A stretch of DNA of 64,000 bases, from positions 724,808-788,807 of the forward strand of contig BCKL01000001.1 in the NCBI GenBank assembly GCA_001600635.1, read 5' to 3'. Each line of letters begins with the position of its first letter. Positions within the stretch are counted from its first letter, which is position 1. The notes beneath the pieces were generated by a model, which worked only from the letters and a program-made list of their open reading frames with translations, did no database searches and was not told the origin of the DNA. Made by a program: the position numbers and the translations under genes. Shown here one piece after another: positions 1 through 13,510 of the stretch. The DNA is from Leucosporidium creatinivorum (lineage: Eukaryota; Basidiomycota; Microbotryomycetes; Leucosporidiales; Leucosporidiaceae).

Positions 1-1
1 C

Positions 2-337
2 GAGTGCGCTTGGGTCGTCTTGGAAGACGTGCAGATGTGCTTCGCCGTCCCGTCTGGAGGAGCACTCTTCATCCCCTCCTCTCTCGGTCGCCACCGCAAC
101 GCTCACATCGTCTGGACGAAGGGCGAGAAGCCAACTCTCGCCTCGCCGAAGGTTGATGGCACCTCCAACCGCAACTCGGGCGTCGGCTTCACCCAGGCTA
201 CCTCCGCGCAGCTCACTCTCCTCGGTGGAATGGTGAAGGAGGTCGAGGCTCGAGGAGGACATGCGAAGCGAGCGATCTCGGCGATGGACTTCGCAACGGC
301 TTCCGAAGAGCGGGGAGGGGTGCGGAGGAAAATGTAG
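2..337 (+). CDS. 3' end of an unidentified gene (partial)
   Basis: An open frame runs in from the left edge and stops at TAG 335-337. About 111 residues are visible. The codon use is strongly C/G-ending like the true genes here, and the frame stays open with no Met needed at its start, so this is read as the last exon of a gene beginning outside the window. The visible part includes the stretch RHRNAHIVWTKGEKPTL and a basic end (RGGVRRKM). I do not recognise a domain, membrane segment or signal. The function cannot be named from this fragment. It could also end inside a longer exon that uses another frame further left, but no splice signal suggests that. Confidence 0.55.
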   Translation, partial: ECAWVVLEDVQMCFAVPSGGALFIPSSLGRHRNAHIVWTKGEKPTLASPKVDGTSNRNSGVGFTQATSAQLTLLGGMVKEVEARGGHAKRAISAMDFATASEERGGVRRKM

Positions 338-1681
338 GCTTGTAGTAGCGTGTAGAAATATGGGGAGGTCTGTTCACGCTATCCACGAGTCTCTGAAGCT
401 GATACCCCGCTATCTCGCACAAAATAAAGCCTCACTTCAGGCCAGACCACTCTCGAAGGTCCCGTCGCCGCTCGGCGCCGAGCAGGCTGTGAGATTGTGA
501 AGCTCAAACTCCCCCTCAGAAGCCCTCAGGGAGGCCTAGGGAATGAAGAGCGTTCTGCGAGCAAGATAGAAAAATGAAACCTCCTACACGAAGGTATTGA
601 ACTTCAGGAAAATCGTCGCAACTCCTTTCCCAGGCGCCGGTTGGCGGCCGGGCGCGGCCTGAGCGGCTCAGGCTCCTTCTCGCCCTTCGCCATCTTGCAG
701 CGCTCCACGGGCAGCAATGTGCTCAGTGTATCTCCATATCACGACGGCCGCCCGGCCTAAGCCCTCCCCCTAGCCCTTCGGTCGCAAGTGCTGCCGCTGA
801 GCCAGCATTCCACAAGTCCCCCTCACTTTGCTGCTCGCCAGCGGCTCTCGCCAGCCGACTTCCCAGCGGGATCATCAACCGCTCACAAGTAGCTCTCGTG
901 ACCCCCACCCGGCTCCGACACCCAGCTCCGGCGACCGTTCACCTGGCTCCGACGCCTCCAAAACAAGCGCTCCTCGGCACGCCTACACCACTACACCACT
1001 CTGCCACCATCAACACTGGCTCATGGGAATCCGAGAAGGCTCAGGGCGGCCGTCTACGCCGAATAGCAAGGCCGAGCATTTCCATCACCGAGCGGCGCAA
1101 CACGATGGCCCGAGCGGCAGCCTCCGAGGCTGCAGGAAGCTCATAGGCGACCTCCGAGTAGCTATACCTCGCTTCATCCAGCAGCAGTCGAGCGGATGGA
1201 AGACGAGGAGCCTAGGAGGCGGAACTCTGCTCCCGGCGCAGGAGCTGGTGTAGGGTGATGTAGAGGGTTGAGAGGGTCGCTGAGGGCCGTACTGGATGGT
1301 ATCGAGCGGGTTCGAGCACTACCGAGCAGAGTGACAAGCGCGAGAACGAACGGAGGTCAAGAGCGGTTGGCGCATGCTCGCAGGTCAGTCTCCTTCCCCT
1401 TCCCTCACCGACTCGCCACTGTAAGACGGCCTCTGCTGAGGTCGCTAGCGACTTGTGCTGCACTTCGTATACACCTAGCTGACTCTCCCACCTTCCTGTT
1501 GCCCTTCCCTTCCCTCTTCACGCTCTTCCGCCTGCAGCGCTCGGTTCGACTGCTGCAGCTCGTTCCACTCAGTAAGCTGCTCTCTACCGCGCTGTAGTGC
1601 AGCAGTAACGCCGTGCAATCGTCGGCGAACAGCTCTGACCATCTTCTCCTATCATCCTGTTCTTCTCACAGCTCACTCATC
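338..1681. other. Intergenic region upstream of the UBL gene
   Basis: About 1.3 kb without a gene I can support. Frames on both strands are broken and lack splice-linked continuation. It should hold the 3' UTR of the gene at 2-337 and the promoter and leader of the gene starting at 1682. The right half is pyrimidine-rich on the + strand (roughly 1380-1680), as is common upstream of genes in this window. A short perfect inverted repeat lies at 657-673. Confidence 0.6.
657..673. repeat. Short perfect inverted repeat
   Basis: GCCTGAGC-G-GCTCAGGC: two 8-base arms with a 1-base centre, inside a very GC-rich patch. It could be a dimeric protein-binding site or simply chance in GC-rich DNA. The loop is too short for a stable hairpin. 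Confidence 0.3.
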
Positions 1682-4600
1682 ATGTGTAAGTCGCCTCATC
1701 GCGTCTCGGGCGGGGGACAAGCCTGAGCTCGTGAGCTAACCCAGTCGCTCATCTTGTGCAGTCGCTGAGGCGGCCATGCAAGCGCTACAGCAGGCTCTGT
1801 CTGGAGCTGTACTGTCCTTCGCTGTAGTCGCCGTCCTCATCGTCACCATCGCTCGTTCCCTCCCCTCCCCAGCCTCCCTGCATTCGTCTCTCTCCAACAG
1901 GCTGGCCCTGTACCACGCTCGTTCTTCGCTCGTTCCTGGTTTCTTCGTCTTTGTTCATAGTGAGTTGTCTCATTCGAACTTGCTGGCGAACGCATCGTGC
2001 AGAAGCGTCGTTCGGACCTCCAGGCTTCGAGGCTCGGCGCTCACTTCGCTCCCCGTCTCTCCACAGCCTTCAACGGAAAGACCCTCACCGTCGCGGTCGT
2101 GTCCTCCGACAGCATCGACAACGTCAAGGCCAAGATCGAGGACAAGGAGGGCATCCCTGCGGACCAGCAGCGTCTCATCTTCGCCGGCAAGCAGCTCGAG
2201 GACGGCTGCACCCTCTCGGACTACAACATCCAGAAGGAGTCGACGCTCCACCTGCTCGGTCGCCTCCCAGGAGGAGCGGTGAGTCTCCCCCGTGCTAGTT
2301 CGAACTTCATGCAGCGCGAGGCTGACCTGCTCGCCCAGGGCAACGACCAGACCGGCGTGGGCCCATCCTCGACACCCGTCGCTCACTCGGCGCCCTTCAT
2401 TCAAGTGAAGCTCAACGTCGTCTTCAAGAACCATACTCAACCCTCTCACCTGTTCATCAGTAAGTCGCGGTCTCTCTTTAAACGCTGGGAGGCCTCCGAG
2501 GGACCCCGCTGAATCTTCTTCTCTCATCGACCAGACCTCCCCGTCGGCTCGACTCTTCACGAGGTCGTCGAAGGAATGAGTCTCGTTGCCAGCGACTCGC
2601 GTGACCTCCTCGAGTGGCGCCCATCCCAGCGCAGCGTCAGCCTCCTTTGTCGCTCGTCGGAGCGCGAGCCCGTCGAGCTCAGGATGGACGACTTCAGGCC
2701 GGGGAAGGCCAAGTGTATCGGGTTGGAGCACGGAGACGTTCTCTATCTCTGCTGCGAGCCGGCGGACGAGCTCGAGTGGGAGGAGGGATTGTTCGGTGAT
2801 TACGGAGAAGGAGTGCGCGCCGTCGCGACCGAGGCGGGCGTCAAGTTGGAGGCCGCCGTACCTACAGAGACGTGAGTTCGATACTTGCTCGACTAGGGAG
2901 AGTGCTCTGCTGACCCACTACCATCTCTACAGCGAAGACCGCGTCGCCGTCTCTGGGTTCCGTTTGGATTTCCTCAACTCGCTCGGTGGCAACGACTCGG
3001 ACTCGGATGACGCGGGCGGCGCCAGCTCTGACTCTGAGGATGCTCAACCTGTTGAATCTCAGAATGCGCAAGCGTCAGTCGTTCTTCCTCCTCGCTCTCG
3101 GAGTGCAGGTCTTCGCGCGACGGCGAGCTCGCGCTAACATCCGCTGCTCCTCTACAGCGCCCTCGGCATTCGTCTCACGACGGCCTGCTGCCTCCGCCAG
3201 CCCATCTTCGTCGAGTCTGATCACATTCCTCTCGCTATCGAGCCGTCGCCGTACGCCTTTCGCCGAGCCGAGCCGCGACCGACTCGCGCCTCGACTAACT
3301 CCTACTTTCTCCTCAGTGAGGCCGCCGGCAACCCCAACGCTACGGACTCGCAAGCTACTAGCTCCATTTCTTCCACTGAGGAGGATGACGCCCCTCCTCG
3401 AGTCGCCAAGCTCGACAAGGGCAAGGCTCGCGCCCTCACGCCCTCCTCCTCCGACCTCGACCTCAACCCTCCCGCCGTGCAAGACCCCTCGGATACGAGG
3501 CACCAGCAGATTGAGTTCGATCACGAGTTTGCCAGGCTTGTGGACGCGCAGGACTCGGACTCGGCGCAGGAGGAGGAGCAGGAGCAGGAGCAGGACGGCA
3601 ACGACGCCTACGTAGAGCACCTCGAAGCTCAGGTCAACTACCAGGAGGAGTTTGGGTACGGTGGAGGAGGATTCTTTGACGGTATGGAGATGGAGGAGGC
3701 TGGTCGACTCGTCGATTACGAGGGTGCGGCCGAGGTCGAGGAGGAGCATGATGTGGAGATGGCCGACGACGAGAGTGGATGCAACAACAAGGACCAAGGC
3801 GCGCAAGAGCAGCCTCGCAAACTCGCCTCCACCGCCAAAGTTCAGCGTCGCCCTCTCGATCCCTCGATCGGCCTCCAGCTCTCGTCGCCTCCCTCGTCGT
3901 CTCCCCGCAAGCCCTTCGCCGGCCCCAGCTCGTCGACCCATGGCGCGAGTACATCGGCAGCTTCGAGCAAGTTGCGCAAGAGATTCCGCTTCGCTTCAAG
4001 CTCGGACGAAGATCGCTCGGTCAGCCGCTCGGGGCAAGGATCCTCCTCGGCGGCCTCGAAGTCTCGTCGCCAGGGCGCTGGCTCATCTTCCAAGACCAAG
4101 AAGCCCACTACCATCACCATCGATACGTCGTCCGAAGATGGTACGTTCCCAGTTCCTTTTCGCTTTCGTCTTGCGTCGCCGAGCTGACCCCCGCCCCTTC
4201 TCTCCCCGCTCTCGCCTCTCCGCCTCGCTCTTGCTTCCCACCACTGCGTCCCTTACGTATGCACAGATGTGCCCATCGCCACGACCTCCAAGGCCGGCTC
4301 CAGCTCGACTCGTCGCTCTTCCAACGCCGCCTCGTCTTCATCCCGCGCCTCTTCAACTTCGAAGCCCAAGGGTGCCAACGCCAAGCCGTCCTCTTCGGCC
4401 GGAAGGCGGAGTTCTACCATCACCATCGAGGACTCGGACGAGGTCGATTCCGACCTCGAGGTGGCCATTGGCGAGAGGGAGCGCCCACTCGAGCCTTTCG
4501 ACGAGGCGGAGGCGTCCAAGGATCAAGGCATCGTGCTGGAGGAGACCAAGACCAAGCAGTACAAGAAGTTCCGCTCCATTCACGACCCTGTGGTGGAGCC

Positions 4601-6779
4601 TTCTTACGAGGGCCTCGAGGCTATCGAGGGAGATTACGAGCCGGGTAAGCTCGACCGCGCTCGGCGCCAGAAGTTCGAGAGCTGACCTTTGTTGCGCAGG
4701 GTTCATCGCCGCTCTCTTCATCGTCATCACCTTCATCATCTTCCGCCTCTGCTCCCGCACCCACGCGCACCACGCCACTCGCTACACCCTTGCTCGCCTC
4801 TCCTACCCAGTCGCCAACCTTACCGCCGAGTGGGCCGAGCCGTTCAAGACGTGGAGGAAGTCCCAGCGTTTCCTCGTCCTCGTCTTCAACAACCCTCTGA
4901 CAAAGTGTGCGGCCCAATACCTTCCGAAACTCGCCTCGGACGACAAGTCCTCCGTCCTCTACGTCAAGGAGGACGATACCTCCCAGCTCTTTGGAGGAAA
5001 TCCAATCGCCTACCTCATCCAAGAGATTATGCGTTACTCGGGCCAAACCCTCTGTTGGGCTAAGCGGGAGAACACCTATGAGAGCGACACGAGGGTGAGT
5101 GATTGCTCCTCTTGAGCGCTCGCGAGGATCCGAGCCGAGAAGCTGACGATCCTTATCCCTCCGCAGGCTCTCGAGAAGGGTCGTAAGGCTCAACATCACC
5201 TCGTCGCGCTCTTCGGTCGAGTCGGCCTACAACGCGTTGTCAACTACCTCGGATCCCAACTCGGCGATTGCCTCTCCTTCGCCCTCGGCACCACGGTCGG
5301 CCGTCGCTCCTCGAGGACCGTCGCCTACCTCATCATGTCTTTCACCGAGGAGGACTTCAAGAAGGACCCCTTCAAGATCAACATGTTGGAGACTATTATC
5401 GGCGAGTTTGTCGGGGGGTTTGGGTCTGACCAGATGTCGAGGGTGGATTATGAGCGGGAGTGTGCCGAGGAGGGGTGGGTGCCCGTGCGTGTGGTGGAGG
5501 GGTGCGTTGGGGGTAACCGCGAGTACCCCATTGCCCCAGAGATGGCGTCAAGCCGTGGGTCGGTCAAGGAATTGGAAGAGAACGTGAGTCGCCTTCTGCT
5601 TTCGCCGAGCGCCTACCGACGATCCCCCGAACCTTCCTCGGTCGTGTAGCTGAACCTTCACTTCCTCAACAGTGGGTCGGGCATGTGTCTACGCTTTTCG
5701 GCCGCGGAACTCGACGCAACGTGTGTGGCTTTGCTTTGCGCTCGCTCACGCCGAAGCTAACCTTTCGAACTTACTCAGCTCGTCACCCGCGTCAAGCAGC
5801 AGGATGGACGAAAGGACAAGACCTTGATCTACATGTCCCCATTCCCCACCACTACCGTCTTCCATGGCACGAATGTCAACTACGGCAGCTCCGGGCAATT
5901 CAACTTTGACGGTGAGTTGGCCGAGCGCCGACTACGGAGCATCTTCTCACTGACCCACGTCCGTACCCTATAGTCGAAGCTGTCAAGAAGATCGGAATCC
6001 CTTCCTCGGTCATCTTCAAGTTCAACTCGAACCTCAAAGCCGAGATCATCGACTCGGACGACCCTTCGCATCATTACGAGCACTGCCTCAGTGCTGTCGC
6101 TACTCGTGACTTCACCAGCTGGCTGTCGGACCTCAAGACGACGTCGGCGTGGGGTAAGATCAACTTTGGGAGCCCGGCGGTCAAGTCCAAGGTGGACAAG
6201 GTGAGCCGCTTCGACTGGCCTCCCTCGGCGAGCTTCTCGAGCTGACTCGTTCTCCGACCCTTCAACAGCTCGAGTACGACCAGAAGGACCGCTATGAGGC
6301 GCGTGCCGTGACTAAGGCTGGAGATCAGCGTTACCGCGTGAGTTGGGCGTTCGGCGACGATCCGCCGTCGAGCCGTGGCTCACCCCTCCGCCTCCTTGCC
6401 CCTCTACAGGCCACGCTCATGGCTCATACCCACGCTACGAGTGCTGCAGGCAAGGAGTACAAGTTTACGTTCGCCACTCCCGCTCGCCAGGGCTTTAAGG
6501 GATCGGCTGGGCCGTATGCCTTCAACCGGATCGCTCTCCTTGCTTCCAAGGTAACTGCAGATGCACGAGCTTTCCCACAGAGTCTGACGCGTTGCTCCAC
6601 AGCTTCCTGTTCCCGAGGTCGGCCGTGGAAATGGTATCCCCATCTGGATCGACGAGGCTCCTCCGTTTAACATCTACACGAGGGCCACGGGCGGCAAGCC
6701 ATTCGTTGCGCTGGGCGAGCTGGCGGGATCCACGGCCATCAACAAGATCAGGGAGTTTAATGCCGCCCCTCGTCTGTAG
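1682..6779 (+). CDS. Ubiquitin-like domain membrane protein, 17 exons, unknown function
   Basis: Splicing by GT-AG sites and frame gives a protein of about 1,304 residues. Exons by eye: 1682-1685, 1762-1959, 2067-2278, 2339-2459, 2535-2871, 2933-3073, 3158-3250, 3317-4140, 4267-4644, 4700-5094, 5167-5583, 5673-5720, 5779-5911, 5974-6200, 6269-6337, 6410-6550, 6603-6779. A hydrophobic segment ([18 protein letters not shown]) precedes a ubiquitin fold (residues about 62-138) that differs from human ubiquitin at roughly ten of 58 aligned positions and keeps K27, K29, K33, I44 and K48; its end reads GRLPGGA, not LRLRGG. A second module ending [10 protein letters not shown] recalls the NPL4-type UBL. 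Then comes a disordered acidic/Ser region to about residue 768, one strong transmembrane helix ([18 protein letters not shown]), and about 515 residues I cannot place. Ubiquitin-linked work at a membrane is an inference. The first two exons are the least sure part; ATG 1776 is an in-frame alternative. Confidence 0.7.
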
Positions 6780-7210
6780 TGGGTGAGTTCTGGCTTGCCC
6801 GCCTCTTTTGCCGACTCGGCGCTGACCTTTACCGCTCTTCACAGTCCTCTGGCTCCTCTACTCGTTCGCATCACAGACACTCGTTCACCACACTCGTTTA
6901 ATCACCCCACACTCGTTCCGCAAAGCGCTGGTCGCTGAGCTCGCTTGTTCTCGCATCCGCTAGTTTTGCCCCTCGTTCTCGCTTTCGTAATAGACAATCG
7001 CAATCGCAGTCCTCGTTTGTCGCTTCGGCGCAACCACCTATACGACTCAGATCGCGACGGAAAGCGAGCGAATCTTGAGCTGTAGCTCTGCGCTAGTCCC
7101 AACGACCTCAGGCTGATCTTGACGGCTTGAGCCTGCTCGGCGAAGATTGGACGAGGCTCGTCGGGCGGGCTCGGCAGCTAGTGATAAGAAGGGGAGCGAC
7201 GTTGCATCCG
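6780..7210. other. Convergent 3' region with a probable 3' UTR intron
   Basis: Two genes end toward each other here. Just after the stop of the left gene a sequence with all intron signals lies at 6783-6844 (GTGAGT donor, GGCGCTGACC branch, TTCACAG acceptor), so its 3' UTR is probably spliced. Nothing else is seen. Confidence 0.5.
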
Positions 7211-9535
7211 CTATACGTCCAAATTCGGTACGACCCGATCCCACTGCCTCATACAGCTGTAGCCATCATAGTCGAAAGAATCCTCGACTCGGCACTCGCA
7301 CTTGCCCGTATCGTGGTAAGAAGGCTTGGAGGGGCAGTGCTCGTACTGTGGAGAAGGAAGTGAGTTAGTACACATCGTTGGAGTGGAGGACCGACTTGAG
7401 TTGGTGAGGAAGGAAGGCGGCGAGCAGCGGAAGCGCGCCGAGAGCGAGGAGAAGGAGCGCCGCCGCGCCGACCGAGAATGAGGGCGGCGAGAGTAGCGGA
7501 CGTACTGGGTTGTGACGGTAGCCGATATCGTTGAAGAAATGTATCTTCTCTTTTGGTAGGAACAGGGCGGCGGCTGTAGGTGTAGGGCGGAGAGGTTAGC
7601 GATCGAGCGCCGGCCAGAGCGGTTCCGCGACGAGAGGCAGCGACCTACCGATAGAGTGGACGGGCGCGTCTCCCCAGCGCTGGAAGAGAAGGGAAGGGGG
7701 TCAGCGCCGAAGAGAGAAGGAGGAGGCGATACGAGCGCACCTCGTAGAAGAAGTTGCCCGTGTCGTCGAGATGCTGGAAGAACGCCGAGTAGGCGTCGCT
7801 GCGCCAGAACCTGAGGTCTGCTATTTCGATGTTACTCCAGATAATCAGAGCGCAATGCGGTGTCAGTACAGGAGAGCAGAGAAGAGCGAAAAGGACGAAC
7901 AAGTGGCATCTGAGGCGAAGGAGGAGGTCAGCTCGGCTCGGCGGACCCTCAAAGCGCCCAACTCACAGGTTATACTTGCTCCCCTCGAGACCCTCCGAGA
8001 TGTTGTCGACTAGGAAGTGCATAGAGTTGCCCTTAGCGATGTGCTGAGGGTACTTTTTGGCAAACTCCTTGACCGTAGGCCAGAGGGTTTGGATCGTGCG
8101 CTCGTACTCGTAGATGGCTGTAGATAGGGAACGGTAAGCTTTGATCCGATTAGGTGCGTAATGAGAGAACTTACCGATGGTGAAACCGTAGACCTTATCA
8201 TTAGCCTCCATCTGCGCAACGCTCGGCGAAGGTCAGCTCGCAGCTCGGCGTTCATCCAAGTCGAAGCAAACGAGGACTCACAAAGACGAAAGGATCATAA
8301 TCGATATCACAGGAGAACTTGACGCCCGGCTCGACGCGCCAGTAGAAGTCGTAGGGTTCGAGGACCTGCGAAACTCGAGGGAGGGGGAGGTCAGCGCCGA
8401 GCGCCGAGAATCGAGGAAAGGAAGTGAGCGCACCTTCTGCCTGTAGAAGAAGCCCGAATTGAAGCGACACATATGTCGATAACTGAGATTATCTCCATCT
8501 GTCGTAATAAAAGAGGGTGAGCTATAGATCCCGCCATCGACTCGCTCAACTCAACTCACAAATAACCCCCTCCCTTCCCATCTGCTTCATCTCCTCTTCC
8601 GCTTTAGTCTGATTCACAAAAGCAGGGTAACTCCAATGCTCCTCGGGGATCTGGACGAACGTCACTTCCGAACGAGTCATGGCGAGGACGCCCTTTTTAA
8701 AGTCTTCGGTGAAGGGCTTGTCGTTCTGCTCGGCGGCGCGGGTCGAGGTCAGTGGGAGGGCAAAGAGGGAGAGAGGAAGGCGAAGACAGGTTACCATGAG
8801 AACCCAGGGATAGCCGAACTTGCGGTTGAAGGCGTGTTCGAGGGAGCGCATCGAGTCGCGGAACGAGTCCTGTGGGGGTTGCGCCGAGAAGAGAGCGCGG
8901 GAGGTCAGTAAGGCGCGAGTGCGACATGGGGAGATAGCAGAAGTACAACGCACCAACTCCTCATTCCTGACCAAGCTCACGAGCGCTGCATTAGCCCTCT
9001 TGAACCTAACGTCGCCGAGCCGAGCCAAGGGTCAGCTCATGCTCCGCCTTCACTCCCCCTTCTCACTCTTCTCGCTAAAGCACCCAAGAACTCACGGGTT
9101 CATAGCCGCAGGATAAACATCCGGAGGCATCAACCACCCGGTCCTGCTATCCCTACTCATGACCGGATCCAACAGCTCCCGATTCTGGGGCAATTGCCTC
9201 CACTCTGCTCCTCCCTTCTTTGTCGCCCAAAAGTTCTCCTGGGCGTAACTTCCGATTTTAGCTACATGTGCAGTAGCTGGACCGTGCCCGAAGGAGGCGG
9301 AGAGGACGAGGAGGGAGAGGATGAGAGCGGCTGACCAGGCGAGGAGGCGTAGTGGGCGGGCTGTTAGGGCGGTGAGGAGGGTCGGTTGGTCGAATGAAGC
9401 GGCGTTTGTGGTCGATGAATTAGACGGCGGGTAACGCCATGGTAAAGGCAAGTTGAAGCGAGAGGACTGCGAGGTTGAAGCTGAAGTGGTTGAGCTGCTC
9501 GAGGTTGACGTAGGGAGTGGGGTGTAGGCTGTCAT
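7211..9535 (-). CDS. KRE2/KTR-type alpha-1,2-mannosyltransferase (GT15)
   Basis: This type II Golgi enzyme transfers mannose from GDP-mannose onto O- or N-linked glycans of secreted and wall proteins. The start (ATG 9535) gives a short Ser/Thr-rich tail, one membrane anchor near residues 63-83 (LLAWSAALILSLLVLSASFG), a stem, and then the GT15 catalytic domain: NAALVSLVRNEEL, AFNRKFGYPWVLMNDKPFTE, EEHWSYPAFVNQTKAEEE, HMCRFNSGFFY, EPYDFYWRVEPGVKFSCDID, then NLCHFWSNIEI, which carries the conserved Glu taken as the nucleophile in Kre2, then FFNDIGYRHNP. The last exon (7344-7211) reads YEHCPSKPSYHD and ends in the family Cys cluster (CECRV...FDYDGYSCMRQW). Roughly ten short introns are inferred. 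The family has several paralogs in yeasts, so the exact member (KRE2, KTR) is not assigned. The CTACAG hexamer lies 11 bp upstream of the ATG. Confidence 0.9.
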
Positions 9536-11422
<1,887 letters not shown>

Positions 11423-11590
11423 GTTGGCTAGTAGATTCAAAGCGAAGAGGGCGAAGGCAAGGAGCGATTCGACTGAGAGCGGCCAAGTCGAGACCTCTCA
11501 GCCAGAGCGAGCGAGTCGGCCAACGGGGGCTTAGCTTCTTACCGCTTTCAGCTCTTTTTCAACAGCTACAGCTACAGCTTCGACTACAGA
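11423..11590. promoter_or_regulatory. Bidirectional promoter, YPT6 / TAP42
   Basis: 168 bp separate the two start codons. CTACAG reads three times toward TAP42 (11566-11571, 11572-11577, 11584-11589), the last one base before its ATG. A T-tract (CTCTTTTTC) lies near 11551. No TATA box is clear. Confidence 0.5.
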
Positions 11591-13149
11591 ATGGCTTCTG
11601 CAGCCGACTCGGACAGCTCGGATCTCACTCTAGGCCAACTCTTAGCTAGGGGCATCTCATCAGCAACCAAAGTCACCGACGCCGACTCTCCCAACGATCC
11701 TATTATCCAAGTGAGCTGAGCTACAGCTCATTCTAGTCAGCTACAGCTCTGGCTCTGGCTCACCCTACCTTGTCACATCCTACAGAAACTGCTCCAATCC
11801 TCCCTCTCCGACCTAACATTATGCTCCTCGCTCATCTCGCGCTTGGGCATCCTCTCGCCCAACGAGACCTTGGAGGACATCAACACGAGGGACTTGCGCT
11901 GTGTCCTTGTAGACTGCTTGCGTGGCGAGTTGGAGGTCCTGGCAAAGACGAAAGGAGGGGTGGAGCGCATTGGCTGGCTGCAGAGGGCGAGGGTGGGTCT
12001 CCTTCTGCTCCCTTCTTTGACGAAGGTGTAGAGCGCTGGTTGATCGTACAGAATACAGGACAACTTCCGTAACTACCTCGAGCTGGTCGACCGCTATGAG
12101 ATTATTCCCGAGGAGAAGAGGAGCGCGTTCGCGGGCCCTCAGCATGCTACGCAGAATCCTACGGTGAGGAGGGAGCACAAGATTGCGCAGTACAAGTTGG
12201 AGAAGGAGATCAAGGGGAAATTGGAGGTGAGTCGCTGTTGTCCCTAGCCCTCTGCTCGGCGCTCGCTGACCCCTCCGAACCTCGGTCGCGCAACGTAGGA
12301 GCTTCGCAAACGCCGACAAGAGCGACGACCTCGGACTCGGGCTTCCACTTCCACTGCCACAACCCTTACCGCACCGGAAGAAGACACAGACGACCTGGCG
12401 TACGACTCGGACTCTGACGACGCCGACGTTTCTCGACCGCTCTTCATCACCCTCCTACAGCTGCACTACCTCCGCGCGCACGCCGAGCTGAGTAGCATGG
12501 AGCAGGAGTTGGAGTTGCTGGTGCATGGGATGAAGATGAGTGATGTGCCGACCGGCAGAGATGCGAGGGGAAGGGAGGAGGGCAGGGAGAAGGAGGATGA
12601 GGGCAGTTGGAGGGTCGAGAGGTTGGATCAGAGGGAGGGGCCGTTGTTGGATCAGGAGGGGAAGGTCGGTTTTTATATCTCTTATCTCTCTCGTCGGCAG
12701 CTTGCTCACCACGTCCCCTCGCCCGCTCGTAGGTCCTCCGACCTTTCACCATCCTCCCTTCGCACAAGACGTCCTCGCCTCTGTCCACCCGCCTGCGCTT
12801 CTCCTCTGAAGTGTTCCGTCCCTCGCACAATCTCCCAACAATGACGATCGACGAGTTCCTCGAACAAGAGGAAGCGGCGGGCAACATTCTGCAGGGCGGG
12901 GGTCCTAATAGTAGTGAGGCGGTCGAGGCAGCGAGGAAGGAGGAACAAGGGGAGAAGGAGGAGGATAATTTGAGGGGTTGGGAGGAGGAGGAGAGGACGT
13001 TGGGCAAGACGAGGGAGTGGGACGAGTATAGGGATACGCATAGGAAGGGGGAGGGGAATATGTGAGTTGCGGCGCCGAGCTGTCCTCTTTCGCTCTCGTC
13101 TCGAAGGAGCTGACCCGCCTTGCGATTGTGCAGGCATAACCGTGGCTAG
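11591..13149 (+). CDS. TAP42: TAP42/IGBP1-like regulator of PP2A-type phosphatases
   Basis: Tap42 (alpha-4) binds the catalytic subunits of PP2A, PP4 and PP6 and links them to TOR signalling in the cytoplasm. The N-terminal half is helical, as in the family (DLTLGQLLARG, RLGILSPNETLEDINTRDLR, LVDCLRGELEVLAKTKGG, DNFRNYLELVDRYEI). The conserved middle reads VRREHKIAQYKLEKEI, followed by ELRKRRQERRP. The end has the family signature RPFTILPS ... TMTIDEFLEQE, then a charged stretch and EWDEYRDTHRKGEGN. The last exon after the intron near 13063-13133 encodes only the final residues MHNRG before TAG 13147-13149, matching the usual N-x-G end of the family. Five or six short introns are inferred. 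Head to head with YPT6. Confidence 0.9.
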
Positions 13150-13510
13150 TCGCTGCAACATTCGCTCACTCAACAGCCATCTCTGCGCTCGATGCTCCCT
13201 CATGCACAGCTGGCTGTTCCCACCGAATTCGGCGGCGGCTCGCTGCTCGCTCCTCAGCTCCCTTCTCCTCGCGCGCAGGTATGGTCGTGGCTAGTCATGC
13301 GAGGCTCGTATACCTCACTCGCGCGCTCTGCGACCCCCACTCGCCTGCAAGGCCTCTCCTCGCTCGCTTTCGGCGGCCGTTTCCCGGTCTTGATAGTCGG
13401 TACTAGACAGCTCGCAAGCCTGGGTATATTCTGCACCATCTCCATCTATCACATTACTCCACTCCACCTCCTCACCCCTTCAAGCTTTTTCACAATCCCC
13501 GAAACCACCC
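13150..13510. other. Convergent 3' region, TAP42 and first CFEM gene
   Basis: The two flanking genes end here. No coding or RNA signal is seen. Confidence 0.5.

Noticed and set aside
1290-1330. GGTTCGAG resembling a tRNA B box
   Set aside because: No A box at the right distance and no cloverleaf could be drawn.
1970-2731. Open frame of 253 codons on the minus strand over the ubiquitin-like exons
   Set aside because: The + strand encodes an unmistakable ubiquitin fold there, so this is a shadow.
3075-3941. Open frame of 288 codons on the minus strand
   Set aside because: Shadow of the acidic/Ser-rich part of the UBL gene; runs of Leu and Arg are the antisense of Glu/Ser codons.
4645-4700. 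Split of the UBL locus into two separate genes at this intron
   Set aside because: The second half has no ATG near the junction, the frame continues cleanly, and the intron has full signals; kept as one gene, with intron retention noted as a possibility.
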